NCBI GenBank assembly: GCA_002368175.1
Contig: AP018172.1
Span: 6,389,001 to 6,453,000, forward strand
DNA length: 64,000 nt
Direction of reading: 5' to 3'
From: Calothrix sp. NIES-2098
Lineage (GTDB): Bacteria; Cyanobacteriota; Cyanobacteriia; Cyanobacteriales; Nostocaceae
Both the position numbers and the translations under genes were made by a program. Positions within the stretch are counted from its first letter, which is position 1, and every line of letters begins with the position of its first letter. The notes beneath the pieces were generated by a model. The model saw only the letters and a program-made list of their open reading frames with translations. It was not told the DNA's origin and made no database searches. Positions 1 through 7,851 of the stretch are shown one piece after another.

Positions 1-72
1 TTCTTGTTTCCCAGCCTCAGGATCTTAGAAGCTCCTACTGGTCAGGAAAACCTAGCTTTGGCTGCTCGCTAA
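1..72 (+). CDS. Possible 3' end of a truncated gene
   Basis: The first 69 bases read as an open frame ending in TAA at 70-72, giving the tail LEAPTGQENLALAAR. No start is in the window and I recognise no family. Another plus frame is also open through this stretch, so the call rests only on a plausible protein-like composition. It may be noise. Confidence 0.2.
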   Translation, partial: FLFPSLRILEAPTGQENLALAAR

Positions 73-481
73 ACTATAAATGGTTATCTTACGCATTTAT
101 GTGACTTCTGACAATCATTTAACTGGCGAAATTGCTCCTGTTATGCAAAAACTTCATTTTTTTAACTTGTAGTTGATTTGCCAGTAGAGCTAACTTGTCT
201 CAAACCAAGCTTGTTTGCATGGGTTGATTTAGAGTTTCATAATGCACAAGGAAGTCAGCATAAAGCGAAAAGTGTCTTAAAGCGGGAGCGACATTGCACG
301 TTCATTCGGTAGATTGCTCAAGACGCTCTGTCAACAGCTATAGTTTTTCCCTACGATTTTTTATCGTAGGGAAAATCAACATATTCTAGGTTGTATATTC
401 AGCTCCCTAATGTTTGTTTCCGGAAAATTTGGACAGAAGTCTGCATCTCTTACTCAAAAGACGTGCAAAAAAATTCAAGAT
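73..481. other. Intergenic region with one strong hairpin
   Basis: About 400 bases with no gene I can support. It is AT-rich and carries the 13-bp hairpin listed separately. No promoter or RNA gene is convincing here. The next gene runs on the minus strand, so its 3' end faces this region. Confidence 0.4.
345..375. terminator. Perfect 13-bp hairpin, candidate terminator
   Basis: TTTTCCCTACGAT (345-357) and ATCGTAGGGAAAA (363-375) form a perfect stem around a five-T loop. A-rich and T-rich arm ends mean it could stop transcription from either side. It lies 107 bases beyond the 3' end of the minus-strand gene ending at 482, so it is a plausible terminator for that gene. No long T tract follows, so this is inference from structure. 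Confidence 0.45.
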
Positions 482-1012
482 TTATGCAATTGGTTTTAAC
501 TGTAGTGCCCTCTGCAACTCAATGAGTTCGTCTCGATGGGCAGTAACAGTGATTTTACTTGAGGAGTGTTGCTGATTCGGGGTTGCTTCCAGCTTGAGCC
601 ACACTTTCTCAATTCTTCCAGCTTTTTTCCAATAAAAAATACCACTCACAGGGGAGAGCAGTAGTATACCTAAAAAAAGGGTACTAAGACTCGGAATCAG
701 CATTGATAAAACCAGTGATAAACAAACCAAACCAGCAAATGCTAGCAGTGTTAAAAACACAGCTAGAAACCAGCTTGGTTTAACAAACCCTTCAAAAGTC
801 ACTTGGTTTTTTGCTCGGTCTACCGCTGCCACTCGATAAGACCGGGAGCGAAAATACTCCTGTAGTTGAGGCATTAAAGTGGCTTCATCTTGCTCAGATA
901 TCAGTTGTGCTGTCTGTGTACGCTCTTTTGTTGAGGCACGAATAAAGAAAAACAGCCCAACCGACAACAACAAAGTTAGTAGAAATGTCGATGGCAGAAT
1001 AGCAGTATCCAT
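482..1012 (-). CDS. Cofactor assembly of complex C subunit B (CCB1-like)
   Basis: A 176-residue membrane protein that I match to the CCB1/DUF3529 family of cyanobacteria and chloroplasts. In plastids CCB proteins help attach heme c-i covalently to cytochrome b6 in the thylakoid membrane. The sequence has an N-terminal transmembrane helix (about residues 8-24), a soluble stretch with AAVDRAKNQVTFEGFVKPS, a hydrophobic hairpin (about 82-128) ending in SGIFYWKKAGR, and a soluble C-terminus with ITVTAHRDELIELQRAL. Length and layout fit the cyanobacterial members. It is transcribed alone, away from the PadR gene only 59 bases upstream on the same strand, so co-transcription with that gene is possible. 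The family call is from remembered sequence pattern, not a search. Confidence 0.68.
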   Translation of the reverse strand: MDTAILPSTFLLTLLLSVGLFFFIRASTKERTQTAQLISEQDEATLMPQLQEYFRSRSYRVAAVDRAKNQVTFEGFVKPSWFLAVFLTLLAFAGLVCLSLVLSMLIPSLSTLFLGILLLSPVSGIFYWKKAGRIEKVWLKLEATPNQQHSSSKITVTAHRDELIELQRALQLKPIA

Positions 1013-1071
1013 AACTGAAATAGTTACTAATTGATTGGAGGGGACTTATTCATTTCATTATCAATTATTCG

Positions 1072-1419
1072 TTAATTTGTTCTTTGATTGATGTAATCTA
1101 ACCAAAGTTGAGCTAAATCCTGCGATTGAACCTGCCATTCTGGAGAAACTTGGTACATCCGCCTGGGGCGTCCCCGCCCTTCGAGTTTCTTCCAGTATCC
1201 GTTTATTGCCCTTTGGTCTTCGAGAAATTTGATCGCACTATACAGTACGGTATCCGAAAGCCGATAGGTTGGATATTCAGTCTCCAGTCTCTGGATCAAC
1301 TCGGTTCCGTAAGATTCACCTTGTAGTAAAACATACAGAATGTAACAAACTGCTAGTTCCTGACAGAGGTAAGTTGGCGGAGGATTCTCAAAGAATTGAT
1401 ATATATCCTCAAGTTTCAT
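1072..1419 (-). CDS. PadR-family transcriptional regulator (Pex-like)
   Basis: A 115-residue one-domain winged-helix protein. Features of PadR proteins are the N-terminal helix with CQELAVCYILYVLLQGESYG, the recognition helix region TYRLSDTVLYSAIKFLED and the wing KLEGRGRPRRMYQVS. It lacks the long C-terminal coiled coil of large PadR proteins, so dimerisation must use short terminal helices. Size and style resemble Pex, the PadR-type clock-period extender of Synechococcus that represses kaiA, but the target here is unknown. Upstream lies a good NtcA-type promoter overlapping a long inverted repeat, so nitrogen control and self-regulation are both likely. Start is the first ATG of the conserved MKLEDIYQFF; no Shine-Dalgarno is evident. 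Confidence 0.8.
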   Translation of the reverse strand: MKLEDIYQFFENPPPTYLCQELAVCYILYVLLQGESYGTELIQRLETEYPTYRLSDTVLYSAIKFLEDQRAINGYWKKLEGRGRPRRMYQVSPEWQVQSQDLAQLWLDYINQRTN

Positions 1420-1473
1420 GGTTAGTGAATGGCTAAAAAATGCCTTAGGGTGAGATCTACAATGTTTGTAGCC

Positions 1474-1516
1474 AGTATATAGAGATACATATACCTAAGT
1501 AAGTATATAACGCTAC
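1474..1516 (-). promoter_or_regulatory. Candidate NtcA-dependent promoter of the PadR gene
   Basis: On the minus strand GTA-N8-TAC lies at 1516-1503, followed after 23 bases by TATACT at 1479-1474. This matches the textbook NtcA class II arrangement GTAN8TAC-N20-24-TAN3T. The predicted start site near 1467 leaves a leader of about 48 bases before the PadR ATG at 1419. The sites are directly visible; NtcA use is inference. Confidence 0.6.
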
Positions 1517-1524
1517 TTAGGCAT
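1491..1524. promoter_or_regulatory. Inverted repeat, candidate PadR operator
   Basis: CCTAAGTA (1494-1501) and TACTTAGG (1514-1521) form an 8+8 inverted repeat with a 12-base spacer; adding the flanks gives 10 of 11 matching positions per arm (1491-1501 and 1514-1524). It overlaps the NtcA-like box. PadR proteins often bind such palindromes in their own promoters, so autoregulation is a reasonable guess. Confidence 0.45.
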
Positions 1525-1926
1525 AATTTACAAAGCGTAGACATCTCTAAAGATGCCCCACGCTTGAAGTTGTAGGACGAGTGTGTGAGTTTCAGGGAAA
1601 CAGAATATGCATCCCTGCCCAAGCTCAAGACGATGTGGTGAGGAGCAATTTAAGATATTGGCAAAGCCAATGCCTTAGTGTCAAGTGATGCCGAGCTGGT
1701 TAGAACTGCTTAAGCATAAGATGCCATCGAAGAAATTTTACAGGTAAAATGCAATTTTGTCTTTAAAAGTTAATAAACACTTTTTTTACAATGATTATCC
1801 CAGTGCAGATCGTAGAATATGGGTGCAGAGGATAAGGGGGACAAGGAGGAGACCTCCACAACATACTGCTTCCCCCATGCCCCATACCCAATTTTTTTGA
1901 AGCTTCTAGCAAATTAGCAATCGGTT
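1525..1926. other. Intergenic region between divergent genes
   Basis: About 400 bases without a supportable gene. The part at 1823-1890 is purine-rich, low-complexity spacer of the type seen throughout Nostoc-like genomes. A minus-strand open frame at 1422-1628 has no family features and overlaps the PadR promoter, so I leave it out. Confidence 0.4.
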
Positions 1927-2505
1927 ATGTCACAAAACTCCGACATTACATCTTCTTCCTCTACTATCCGGGCAATTGGCCAGAAGTTTCGCCTCATAGG
2001 TTGGATTAGTTTTTGGATTCAGTTGGTACTAGGCGTAGTTTCTGGCGTAATTCTGTTGTTATATGCCATCTCTAGTCAAAGACCTGGTAGCGCAGCTAAT
2101 AATGCAGGAGCAGGGTTTGGCATTTTTCTGGCAATTTGTGGTTTAGTTGCTTTAGGTGTGGGAATTTATTTGGCTTTTCGTTACACACGATTAGGAGGTC
2201 AACTACTATCTTCTAATCCCAACAATCGACCGCGTAAAAGCGAAACTGTACAAGTATTACGCTTAGGAGTGATAGTAAACTTGCTAGGAATACTATTAAC
2301 CCTTTTAGGAGCACAAGCGATCGTTGGAACTCTAGCAGCAAGGGCAATTACCCAAACTCAATTTATCTTTTCGCCGCAAGGGAACCAACCATTTATTAGC
2401 GGGCTAGATATGTTTGTAGTGCAGGCAAATACTAACACTGTCATGGCTCACTTTGGCGGTTTGCTTGCCTCACTTTGGCTGCTGAATCGAATTAATAAAC
2501 CTTAG
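1927..2505 (+). CDS. DUF3611 / Tic21-like membrane protein
   Basis: A 192-residue protein with four hydrophobic segments (about residues 24-48, 62-84, 111-135 and 165-188). The pattern IGQKFRLIGWISFWIQ, RYTRLGGQL and AHFGGLLASLWLLNRI fits DUF3611, the family containing chloroplast Tic21/PIC1, proposed to act in protein import or iron transport at the inner envelope. In cyanobacteria the location would be the plasma or thylakoid membrane, and the cargo is not settled. It stands alone, 251 bases before serS. The start is the first ATG, followed by a polar Ser/Thr-rich lead. Family call is good; the specific function is uncertain. Confidence 0.75.
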   Translation: MSQNSDITSSSSTIRAIGQKFRLIGWISFWIQLVLGVVSGVILLLYAISSQRPGSAANNAGAGFGIFLAICGLVALGVGIYLAFRYTRLGGQLLSSNPNNRPRKSETVQVLRLGVIVNLLGILLTLLGAQAIVGTLAARAITQTQFIFSPQGNQPFISGLDMFVVQANTNTVMAHFGGLLASLWLLNRINKP

Positions 2506-2756
2506 AAGTTTAACCAAAGAATATAAGGCTAGTGGCAGAAGCAACGCTGTTGAGAATTTTCAGAGTGCCAGTGGCTTGATCGACTAAATCAAAATTTTTC
2601 AGATTCAGGAACATCAAAAGAAATTTGTTGTATCCTAACATTGGCAAGATTTGCAGGGCGAAATTTTTGGATTGCAATTCCTGTCATGACACGCCAAAAT
2701 CAGTATATGCTGATGTGTTGGCAGGAAATACTAAGCAAAAGATAAAAGAAAAATCT

Positions 2757-4037
2757 GTGCTGGACATTAAGCAAATAAGAGAAAACCCCCAATTAGTTCA
2801 GGAACGCTTGAATACTCGTAGTGGTAAATACGATATTCAGCCAATATTAGAGCTAGATCGAAAACAGAGAGAATTGGAGGCAACACGCAATCAGCTCCAA
2901 GCTCGAAGCAACGAAATTGGTAAAATTGTTGGGCAAAAGATTAAATCTGGAACCAATCCTCAGTCTCCAGAAATTCAATCTTTACGAGATGAGGGTAACT
3001 CCATAAAAACTCAATTGAGCGAGTTAGAGCCGCAAGAAAAAGCTTTCAAAGCTGAAATTGAGGAACTAGTGCTTGCACTCCCCAACTTACCTAGCGACTC
3101 CACACCCATCGGCAATAGTGAAGAAGATAATCCAGAAGTCCGCCGTTGGGGAGATGAGTACATTCCTCAAAATCAGAATATTCTTCCCCATTGGGAAATT
3201 GGCGAAAAGCTGGGTATTCTCAATGTAGCGAGGGCTGTAAAAGTTGCCCAAAGTCGCTTTGTCAACCTAATAGGTGCAGGTGCAGCTTTAGAAAGAGCAT
3301 TAATTCAATTTATGCTGGCGCGTCAGACTGAAGCTGGTTATCTAGAAGTCAGTCCACCAATTTTAGTAAATACTGAGTCTTTGACAGCAACAGGTCAGCT
3401 ACCCAAATTTGCTGAAGAAAGTTTTAAATGTGCTGATGACGATCTCTGGCTCATCCCAACAGCAGAAGTTCCAGTTACCAACCTCTACCGAGGGGAAATT
3501 CTGGCTGCGGAAGATTTGCCTATTTACCATTGTGCTTATACTCCCTGTTTTCGTCGTGAGGCTGGGAGTTATGGGCGAGATATGCGGGGATTAATTCGAC
3601 TGCATCAATTCAATAAAGTAGAATTGGTGAAATTTGTCCATCCCAGCAGTTCTTTTGAAGAACTAGAAAAATTGGTAGGGAATGCAGAAGCTATTTTACA
3701 AGCATTGCGATTACCTTACAGAGTCATCAATTTATGTACTGGGGATTTAGGATTCTCGTCTACTAAAACTTATGATTTAGAGGTTTGGCTACCTTCTTCT
3801 GGGAAATACCGGGAAATTTCTAGTTGTTCCAATTTTATTGACTTCCAGGCACGACGAGCTGACATTCGCTTTAAAGAAGGAGGCAAAAAAGGTACACAGT
3901 TTGTACATACCCTCAATGGTTCTGGCTTGGCCGTGGGAAGAACGATGGCAGCAATTTTAGAGAATTATCAACAACCTGATGGGACAGTGCGGATACCAGA
4001 AGTACTGCAACCTTATTTAGCGCGCGAGGTGTTGTAG
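2757..4037 (+). CDS. serS: Serine--tRNA ligase
   Basis: Charges tRNA-Ser (and tRNA-Sec where present) with serine in the cytosol. The 426-residue product starts VLDIKQIRENPQLVQERL and has the N-terminal antiparallel coiled-coil arm (about residues 25-105, rich in Glu/Lys/Gln) followed by the class II catalytic core with motif 2 CFRREAGSYGRDMRGLIRLH and motif 3 NGSGLAVGRTMAAILEN. I chose the GTG at 2757, because the frame upstream to 2625 encodes non-family sequence and the length from 2757 matches other bacterial SerRS proteins. It is followed by a 172-base spacer and rseP. All core motifs appear intact. Confidence 0.95.
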   Translation: MLDIKQIRENPQLVQERLNTRSGKYDIQPILELDRKQRELEATRNQLQARSNEIGKIVGQKIKSGTNPQSPEIQSLRDEGNSIKTQLSELEPQEKAFKAEIEELVLALPNLPSDSTPIGNSEEDNPEVRRWGDEYIPQNQNILPHWEIGEKLGILNVARAVKVAQSRFVNLIGAGAALERALIQFMLARQTEAGYLEVSPPILVNTESLTATGQLPKFAEESFKCADDDLWLIPTAEVPVTNLYRGEILAAEDLPIYHCAYTPCFRREAGSYGRDMRGLIRLHQFNKVELVKFVHPSSSFEELEKLVGNAEAILQALRLPYRVINLCTGDLGFSSTKTYDLEVWLPSSGKYREISSCSNFIDFQARRADIRFKEGGKKGTQFVHTLNGSGLAVGRTMAAILENYQQPDGTVRIPEVLQPYLAREVL

Positions 4038-4209
4038 TCATTAGTTATTAATTATTAGTACAAAAATTTCTAATGACTTATATCCAACGGACTATAGACT
4101 ATTGACCACAAGAGAGAAAATTTTCAATTCCAACTTGTCAAGACCAATGCTAACCAGTGACACATTTTAGAATGGAGATATGTATATAGCTTAATATCTT
4201 GTTTGATCT

Positions 4210-5307
4210 ATGTCAGTTTTAGCAGCGATCGCAGTTTTGGCTGTTTTGATCTTGGTACACGAACTAGGACATTTCATTGCAGCACGTTCTCAGGGCATTC
4301 ATGTTAACCGATTTTCGTTAGGTTTTGGCCCGGTTCTTTGGAAATACCAAGGTCCAGAAACCGAATATGCTATTCGCGCTTTCCCTTTAGGAGGCTTTGT
4401 TGGTTTTCCCGATGATGACCCAGATAGCGATATTCCTCCTAATGACCCGAATCTGTTGCGCAATCGTCCCATATTAGACAGAGCGATCGTCATCAGTGCA
4501 GGCGTGATTGCAAATTTAATATTTGCCTATTTACTGCTAGTAGGACAGGTAAGCGTTGTCGGTGTCGGACAAGCCAGCCAACCAGGCGTTTTAATCCAAC
4601 AGCTAGCACCGGACGTCAGTTCTGTAGCCGCTAACGCTGGAATTAAGTCAGGAGATGTCATCGTAGCGGCTAATCAAAGACAATTTGGCACTTCTTTGCA
4701 AGAGATAGACGCTTTTAGAGACTTCATTAAAACTAGTGCAGGTAAGCCAGTTGAACTGGAAATTGCTCGTGGCGACCAAAAAGTATCGGTGACTGTGGTT
4801 CCAGAAGCCAAATCTAATGGTGGTACCATTGGAATTGGACTTTCTCCCAACGGTAAAGTTGAGCGTCGTCGTGTTGCTAATCCCATAGAAGCTTTGTCAG
4901 TTGGTGCTACAGAATTTCAGCGCATTGTACTGATGACATTTAAAGGTTTTGGACAACTGATAACTAACTTTGGTGAAACCGCTGGCCAAGTAGCTGGGCC
5001 GATTAAAATTGTAGAAATTGGTGCTAATATTGCCCAAAACGATACAGGCAGTTTGTTCTTCTTTGCAGCACTGATCAGTATTAACTTAGCAATCATCAAT
5101 ATTTTGCCTCTACCAGCTTTAGATGGCGGACAACTGGCTTTTTTGCTGATTGAAGGCTTGCGCGGTAAGCCCTTACCTACCAAGATTCAAGAAAGCGTCA
5201 TGCAAACTGGTTTGGTGCTACTGTTAGGACTAGGAATTTTTCTGATTGTTAAAGAAACTACTCAGTTAACAACACAGTTGGAGTGGGTACAAAAATTATT
5301 CCAGTGA
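4210..5307 (+). CDS. rseP: Site-2 protease family zinc metalloprotease RseP
   Basis: A 365-residue intramembrane protease (M50B). The zinc site HELGH is at residues 17-21 in the first transmembrane helix, and the third ligand motif LDG lies near residue 304 in LPLPALDGGQL. A single PDZ domain occupies about residues 120-205 (GIKSGDVIVAANQ), followed by two further membrane segments. Bacterial RseP cuts anti-sigma factors and clears signal-peptide remnants; the cyanobacterial substrate is not known. Its stop overlaps the chosen GTG of nth, so the two genes are probably co-transcribed. Length is short compared with E. coli RseP (450), consistent with the one-PDZ form common in cyanobacteria. 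Confidence 0.93.
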   Translation: MSVLAAIAVLAVLILVHELGHFIAARSQGIHVNRFSLGFGPVLWKYQGPETEYAIRAFPLGGFVGFPDDDPDSDIPPNDPNLLRNRPILDRAIVISAGVIANLIFAYLLLVGQVSVVGVGQASQPGVLIQQLAPDVSSVAANAGIKSGDVIVAANQRQFGTSLQEIDAFRDFIKTSAGKPVELEIARGDQKVSVTVVPEAKSNGGTIGIGLSPNGKVERRRVANPIEALSVGATEFQRIVLMTFKGFGQLITNFGETAGQVAGPIKIVEIGANIAQNDTGSLFFFAALISINLAIINILPLPALDGGQLAFLLIEGLRGKPLPTKIQESVMQTGLVLLLGLGIFLIVKETTQLTTQLEWVQKLFQ

Positions 5308-5972
5308 TCGCTACTCGCAAATCATTATCTAAGAAGCAACGGGCGCTGGAAATTCTGACTCGCTTGAAGCGTCTGTATCCTGATGCAACTTGCTCGTTGA
5401 ACTATTCAACACCCGTGCAGCTTTTGGTGGCAACAATTCTATCAGCTCAGTGTACTGATGAACGAGTAAATAAAGTTACACCAGCCCTATTTACTCGTTT
5501 TCCCGATGCTGAAAGTTTAGCAAATGCTGACTTATCAGAGTTAGAAGAATTAGTACGTTCGACAGGTTTTTATCGCAATAAAGCCAAAAACATTCAAGCC
5601 GCCTGTCGAATGATTGTCAATGAGTTTGATTGTGTAGTTCCCAACCAGATGGAGCAGTTGTTACGGCTTCCTGGAGTAGCACGAAAGACGGCTAATGTAG
5701 TTTTGGCTCACGCTTATGGCATTAATGCTGGGGTAACGGTTGATACTCATGTTAAGCGCCTCAGCAATCATTTGGGTTTAACAAAACATACAGACCCAGT
5801 TCACATTGAGCAAGATTTAATGAAGTTATTGCCACAAGCAGATTGGGAAAATTGGTCAATTCGCCTGATTTATCATGGACGAGCTATCTGTAAAGCCCGT
5901 TCTCCCTTATGTGCTGCTTGTGAATTGGCAGATTTGTGTCCAGCTGCTAATAAGCCAACGTCAGTAGGTTAA
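5304..5972 (+). CDS. nth: Endonuclease III
   Basis: A bifunctional DNA glycosylase/AP lyase that removes oxidised pyrimidines in base excision repair. The helix-hairpin-helix LLRLPGVARKTANVVL contains the catalytic Lys, DTHVKRLSNHLGL supplies the catalytic Asp, and the [4Fe-4S] loop is C-x6-C-x2-C-x5-C in CKARSPLCAACELADLC. I place the start at GTG 5304, whose GTGA overlaps the rseP stop; the frame is open from another GTG at 5283, but that would lie inside rseP with no better ribosome site. The product is 222 residues, close to the family norm. No missing residues were seen. Confidence 0.93.
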   Translation: MIATRKSLSKKQRALEILTRLKRLYPDATCSLNYSTPVQLLVATILSAQCTDERVNKVTPALFTRFPDAESLANADLSELEELVRSTGFYRNKAKNIQAACRMIVNEFDCVVPNQMEQLLRLPGVARKTANVVLAHAYGINAGVTVDTHVKRLSNHLGLTKHTDPVHIEQDLMKLLPQADWENWSIRLIYHGRAICKARSPLCAACELADLCPAANKPTSVG

Positions 5973-6067
5973 GCTATATTAGCAGCCCATAATTGCAGGA
6001 ATACAGGCTAAACACCTTGCCTAACTGTAGAATGGAAAATGCTGTCTTTAAATAAATTTGAGAATGT

Positions 6068-6370
6068 ATGGCCAAGAAGAGCATGATTGAGCGCGAGAAA
6101 AAACGCGCTAAGTTGGTAGAAAAGTATGCCGAGAAGCGGGAAGCATTGCAAATTGAGTTCCAAAATGCTGAATCTCCCCTAGACAAGCTAGAAATTCACC
6201 GGAAAATCCAACAATTACCACGCAATAGCGCACCTAGCCGTCGCCGTAACCGTTGTTGGGTAACTGGTCGTCCTAGAGGTGTTTATCGCGACTTTGGGCT
6301 ATCTCGGAACGTTCTGCGAGAATGGGCGCACGAAGGTCTTCTACCTGGAGTGGTTAAGTCTAGTTGGTAG
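6068..6370 (+). CDS. rpsN: 30S ribosomal protein S14
   Basis: A 100-residue small-subunit protein with the family pattern MAKKSMIEREKKRAKLV at the start and the C-terminal block RCWVTGRPRGVYRDFGLSR. It is the zinc-free type: the usual C-x2-C...C-x2-C knuckle is absent, leaving only one Cys. This long form is the standard cyanobacterial and plastid one. It stands apart from the main ribosomal operon, between nth and a short unknown gene, as is common in cyanobacteria. A hairpin repeat follows the stop codon. Confidence 0.95.
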   Translation: MAKKSMIEREKKRAKLVEKYAEKREALQIEFQNAESPLDKLEIHRKIQQLPRNSAPSRRRNRCWVTGRPRGVYRDFGLSRNVLREWAHEGLLPGVVKSSW

Positions 6371-6490
6371 TTAGTCATTAGTCATTGGTGAACCAGTGCG
6401 GTCTTGGGGGTTTCCCCCATGAGCAACTGGTGAACCCGAAGGGTCATTAGTCATTGGTTATGTACTAAGAACAATGACAAATGACAAAGG
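6371..6490. repeat. Dispersed hairpin repeat after rpsN
   Basis: Nested inverted repeat: CCAGT (6393-6397) pairs with ACTGG (6426-6430), and inside it GGGGG-TTT-CCCCC (6406-6418) forms the tip. It is flanked by gtcattagtcattggt-type direct repeats on both sides (about 6371-6390 and 6444-6460). A related but longer structure lies at 16687-16771, sharing the GGGGG/AAA-or-TTT/CCCCC tip and the CCAG/CTGG base. It looks like a member of a mobile palindromic repeat family of Nostocales. Confidence 0.6.
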
Positions 6491-6820
6491 TTATTGACCA
6501 CAACATCGATCGATTCCCAGACTTTCTAAGAGTAGATCGCTGACAGCGTTAGCGATCGCAAACTCTCCATAAAAGCTTTTGGAAAAATCAAAGGCCTGCA
6601 TCTCTGTAACAATGGCAATGACCAAAGAGCCGAGGTCGTTTTCTCCTTCCATGCGTTGGCGCATAAAAATCTGGGCGGCGCGTTGGGCAATCTTTTGATT
6701 AACTGTTTCTGGGAGAAATTCTGCATCCAGCCATCGCAGCAGGCATTGTTGCAGCCATTCGCCTTCAAGCTGTGGATTTTCAGATGGAGGTAGGGTGATA
6801 GGTGGAATTGGTTCTGTCAT
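6491..6820 (-). CDS. Conserved hypothetical protein
   Basis: A 109-residue acidic, soluble protein starting MTEPIPPITLPPSENPQ. It has no membrane segment and appears mostly helical, with QQCLLRWLDAEFLPE and AAQIFMRQRMEGENDLGSLV as the best-defined blocks and a C-terminal CCGQ. I recognise it only as a cyanobacterial protein of unknown function. I use the ATG at 6820 rather than one at 6883, because the extra residues would be coded by a dispersed gcagaggaacgcag repeat rather than by protein-like sequence. It is divergent from aat, with about 106 bases between the starts. Confidence 0.6.
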   Translation of the reverse strand: MTEPIPPITLPPSENPQLEGEWLQQCLLRWLDAEFLPETVNQKIAQRAAQIFMRQRMEGENDLGSLVIAIVTEMQAFDFSKSFYGEFAIANAVSDLLLESLGIDRCCGQ

Positions 6821-6821
6821 T

Positions 6822-6875
6822 TTTTTCAACGCAGAGGAACGCAAAGGTAAATGCAGAGGAACGCAGAAGATGACT
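6822..6875. repeat. Short dispersed spacer repeat (gcagaggaacgc type)
   Basis: Two copies of gcagaggaacgca lie at about 6831-6843 and 6854-6866. Related words occur at 24660-24690 (ctctgcgccctctgcgtct) and near 26490 (gcagagaacgcagag). They are common non-coding spacer words of cyanobacteria with no known role. Confidence 0.4.
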
Positions 6876-6926
6876 GTTAACATCGAATTGCGTTCTTAAT
6901 AAGCTTTGTTAATTGTGATCTTCACT

Positions 6927-7502
6927 ATGGAATATGATATCGCTGCTATTATTCAGGGTTACGCTCAAGGCTATTTTCTCATGGCTGATGACAGCGAAAG
7001 CTTGGGCTGGTATGGTAGTCGCGATCGCACATTAATTCCTTTAGATGAAAGATTTCGCTATCCTAAATCCTTGCGGCGTATCCTGAATCAAGAGAGGTTT
7101 ACAGTTGCAATTAATCGTGATTTTCAAGCAGTGGTAGCTGGATGTGCTAACCGCGATACAACTTGGATTTCGCCAGAATTACAAAAGATTTATTGGCTAC
7201 TATACCAGAGAGGTTACGCTCATAGTTTTGAAACTTGGCAAGGTGAGGAACTCGCTGGCGGAATTTTAGGGATTACGATCGGCGGTGCTTTCATTGGAGA
7301 ATCAATGTTTTACCGCATTCCCGAAGGCTCCAAAGTAGCAATGGTAAAATTGGTAGAGAGATTGCGTCAGCAGCAATTTGTGTTGTTTGACGCACAAATG
7401 ATGAATCCTCATTTAGAAAGATTTGGTGCTTATCGTATTGGCGATGAAGAATATCAAGCCCTACTCAACACAGCATTGCAACGCAACTGTTATTTAGTAT
7501 AG
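6927..7502 (+). CDS. aat: Leucyl/phenylalanyl-tRNA--protein transferase
   Basis: Transfers Leu or Phe from its tRNA to proteins with N-terminal Arg or Lys, marking them for ClpS/ClpAP degradation (the N-end rule). The 191-residue product contains the family blocks GYAQGYFLMAD, LGWYGSRDRTLIPLD, TWISPELQKIYWLLYQRGYAHSFE with the substrate-pocket WQGEELAGGILGITIGGAFIGESMF, and FDAQMMNPHLERFGA near the end. I place the start at ATG 6927; an upstream TTG at 6906 in the same frame adds only LLIVIFT. It is a single gene, divergent from the small unknown gene before it. Length is slightly short of the E. coli enzyme but all central motifs are kept. Confidence 0.93.
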   Translation: MEYDIAAIIQGYAQGYFLMADDSESLGWYGSRDRTLIPLDERFRYPKSLRRILNQERFTVAINRDFQAVVAGCANRDTTWISPELQKIYWLLYQRGYAHSFETWQGEELAGGILGITIGGAFIGESMFYRIPEGSKVAMVKLVERLRQQQFVLFDAQMMNPHLERFGAYRIGDEEYQALLNTALQRNCYLV

Positions 7503-7851
7503 AGAATAACAAAGTTTTTTAAAGCTTTTACGGTTTGTATAATGAGCCTGAAAATCCGGTAAGGATCAAGAAGCGTTTGCTTATCGATATGCAAAAAGTT
7601 TGAGGAGTGCCAGAAAAAGCTGAGAAATCTCTCTTTTGAGCGTGTAGTGAATGAAGAGAAACTAGCGGCTGAAGGTGTTGATATATCGTAGTTTACACGG
7701 CAAGAAAAGCCTGCGATCGATGTTTGAGCAAAGCTCTGGTTAGATTACGAATCATACTAGCAGTTGCTGACTGGGAAAGTTAGACGGCTTGAGTTATTGT
7801 GAGAATATTTGTGGGACGTTACTGTTAGGTTTTACGAAGCAAATATAGCTC
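7503..7851. other. Intergenic region, possible gene debris
   Basis: About 350 bases without an intact gene. On the plus strand a fragment CKKFEECQKKLRNLSFERVV and its continuation VNEEKLAAEGVDIS run to a TAG at about 7689, with protein-like composition but no start and no family I know. It could be the remnant of a decayed gene. No promoter, repeat or RNA is convincing. Confidence 0.3.

Noticed and set aside
1422..1628. Minus-strand 68-residue open frame upstream of the PadR gene
   Set aside because: It covers the promoter and palindrome, and does not resemble a protein.
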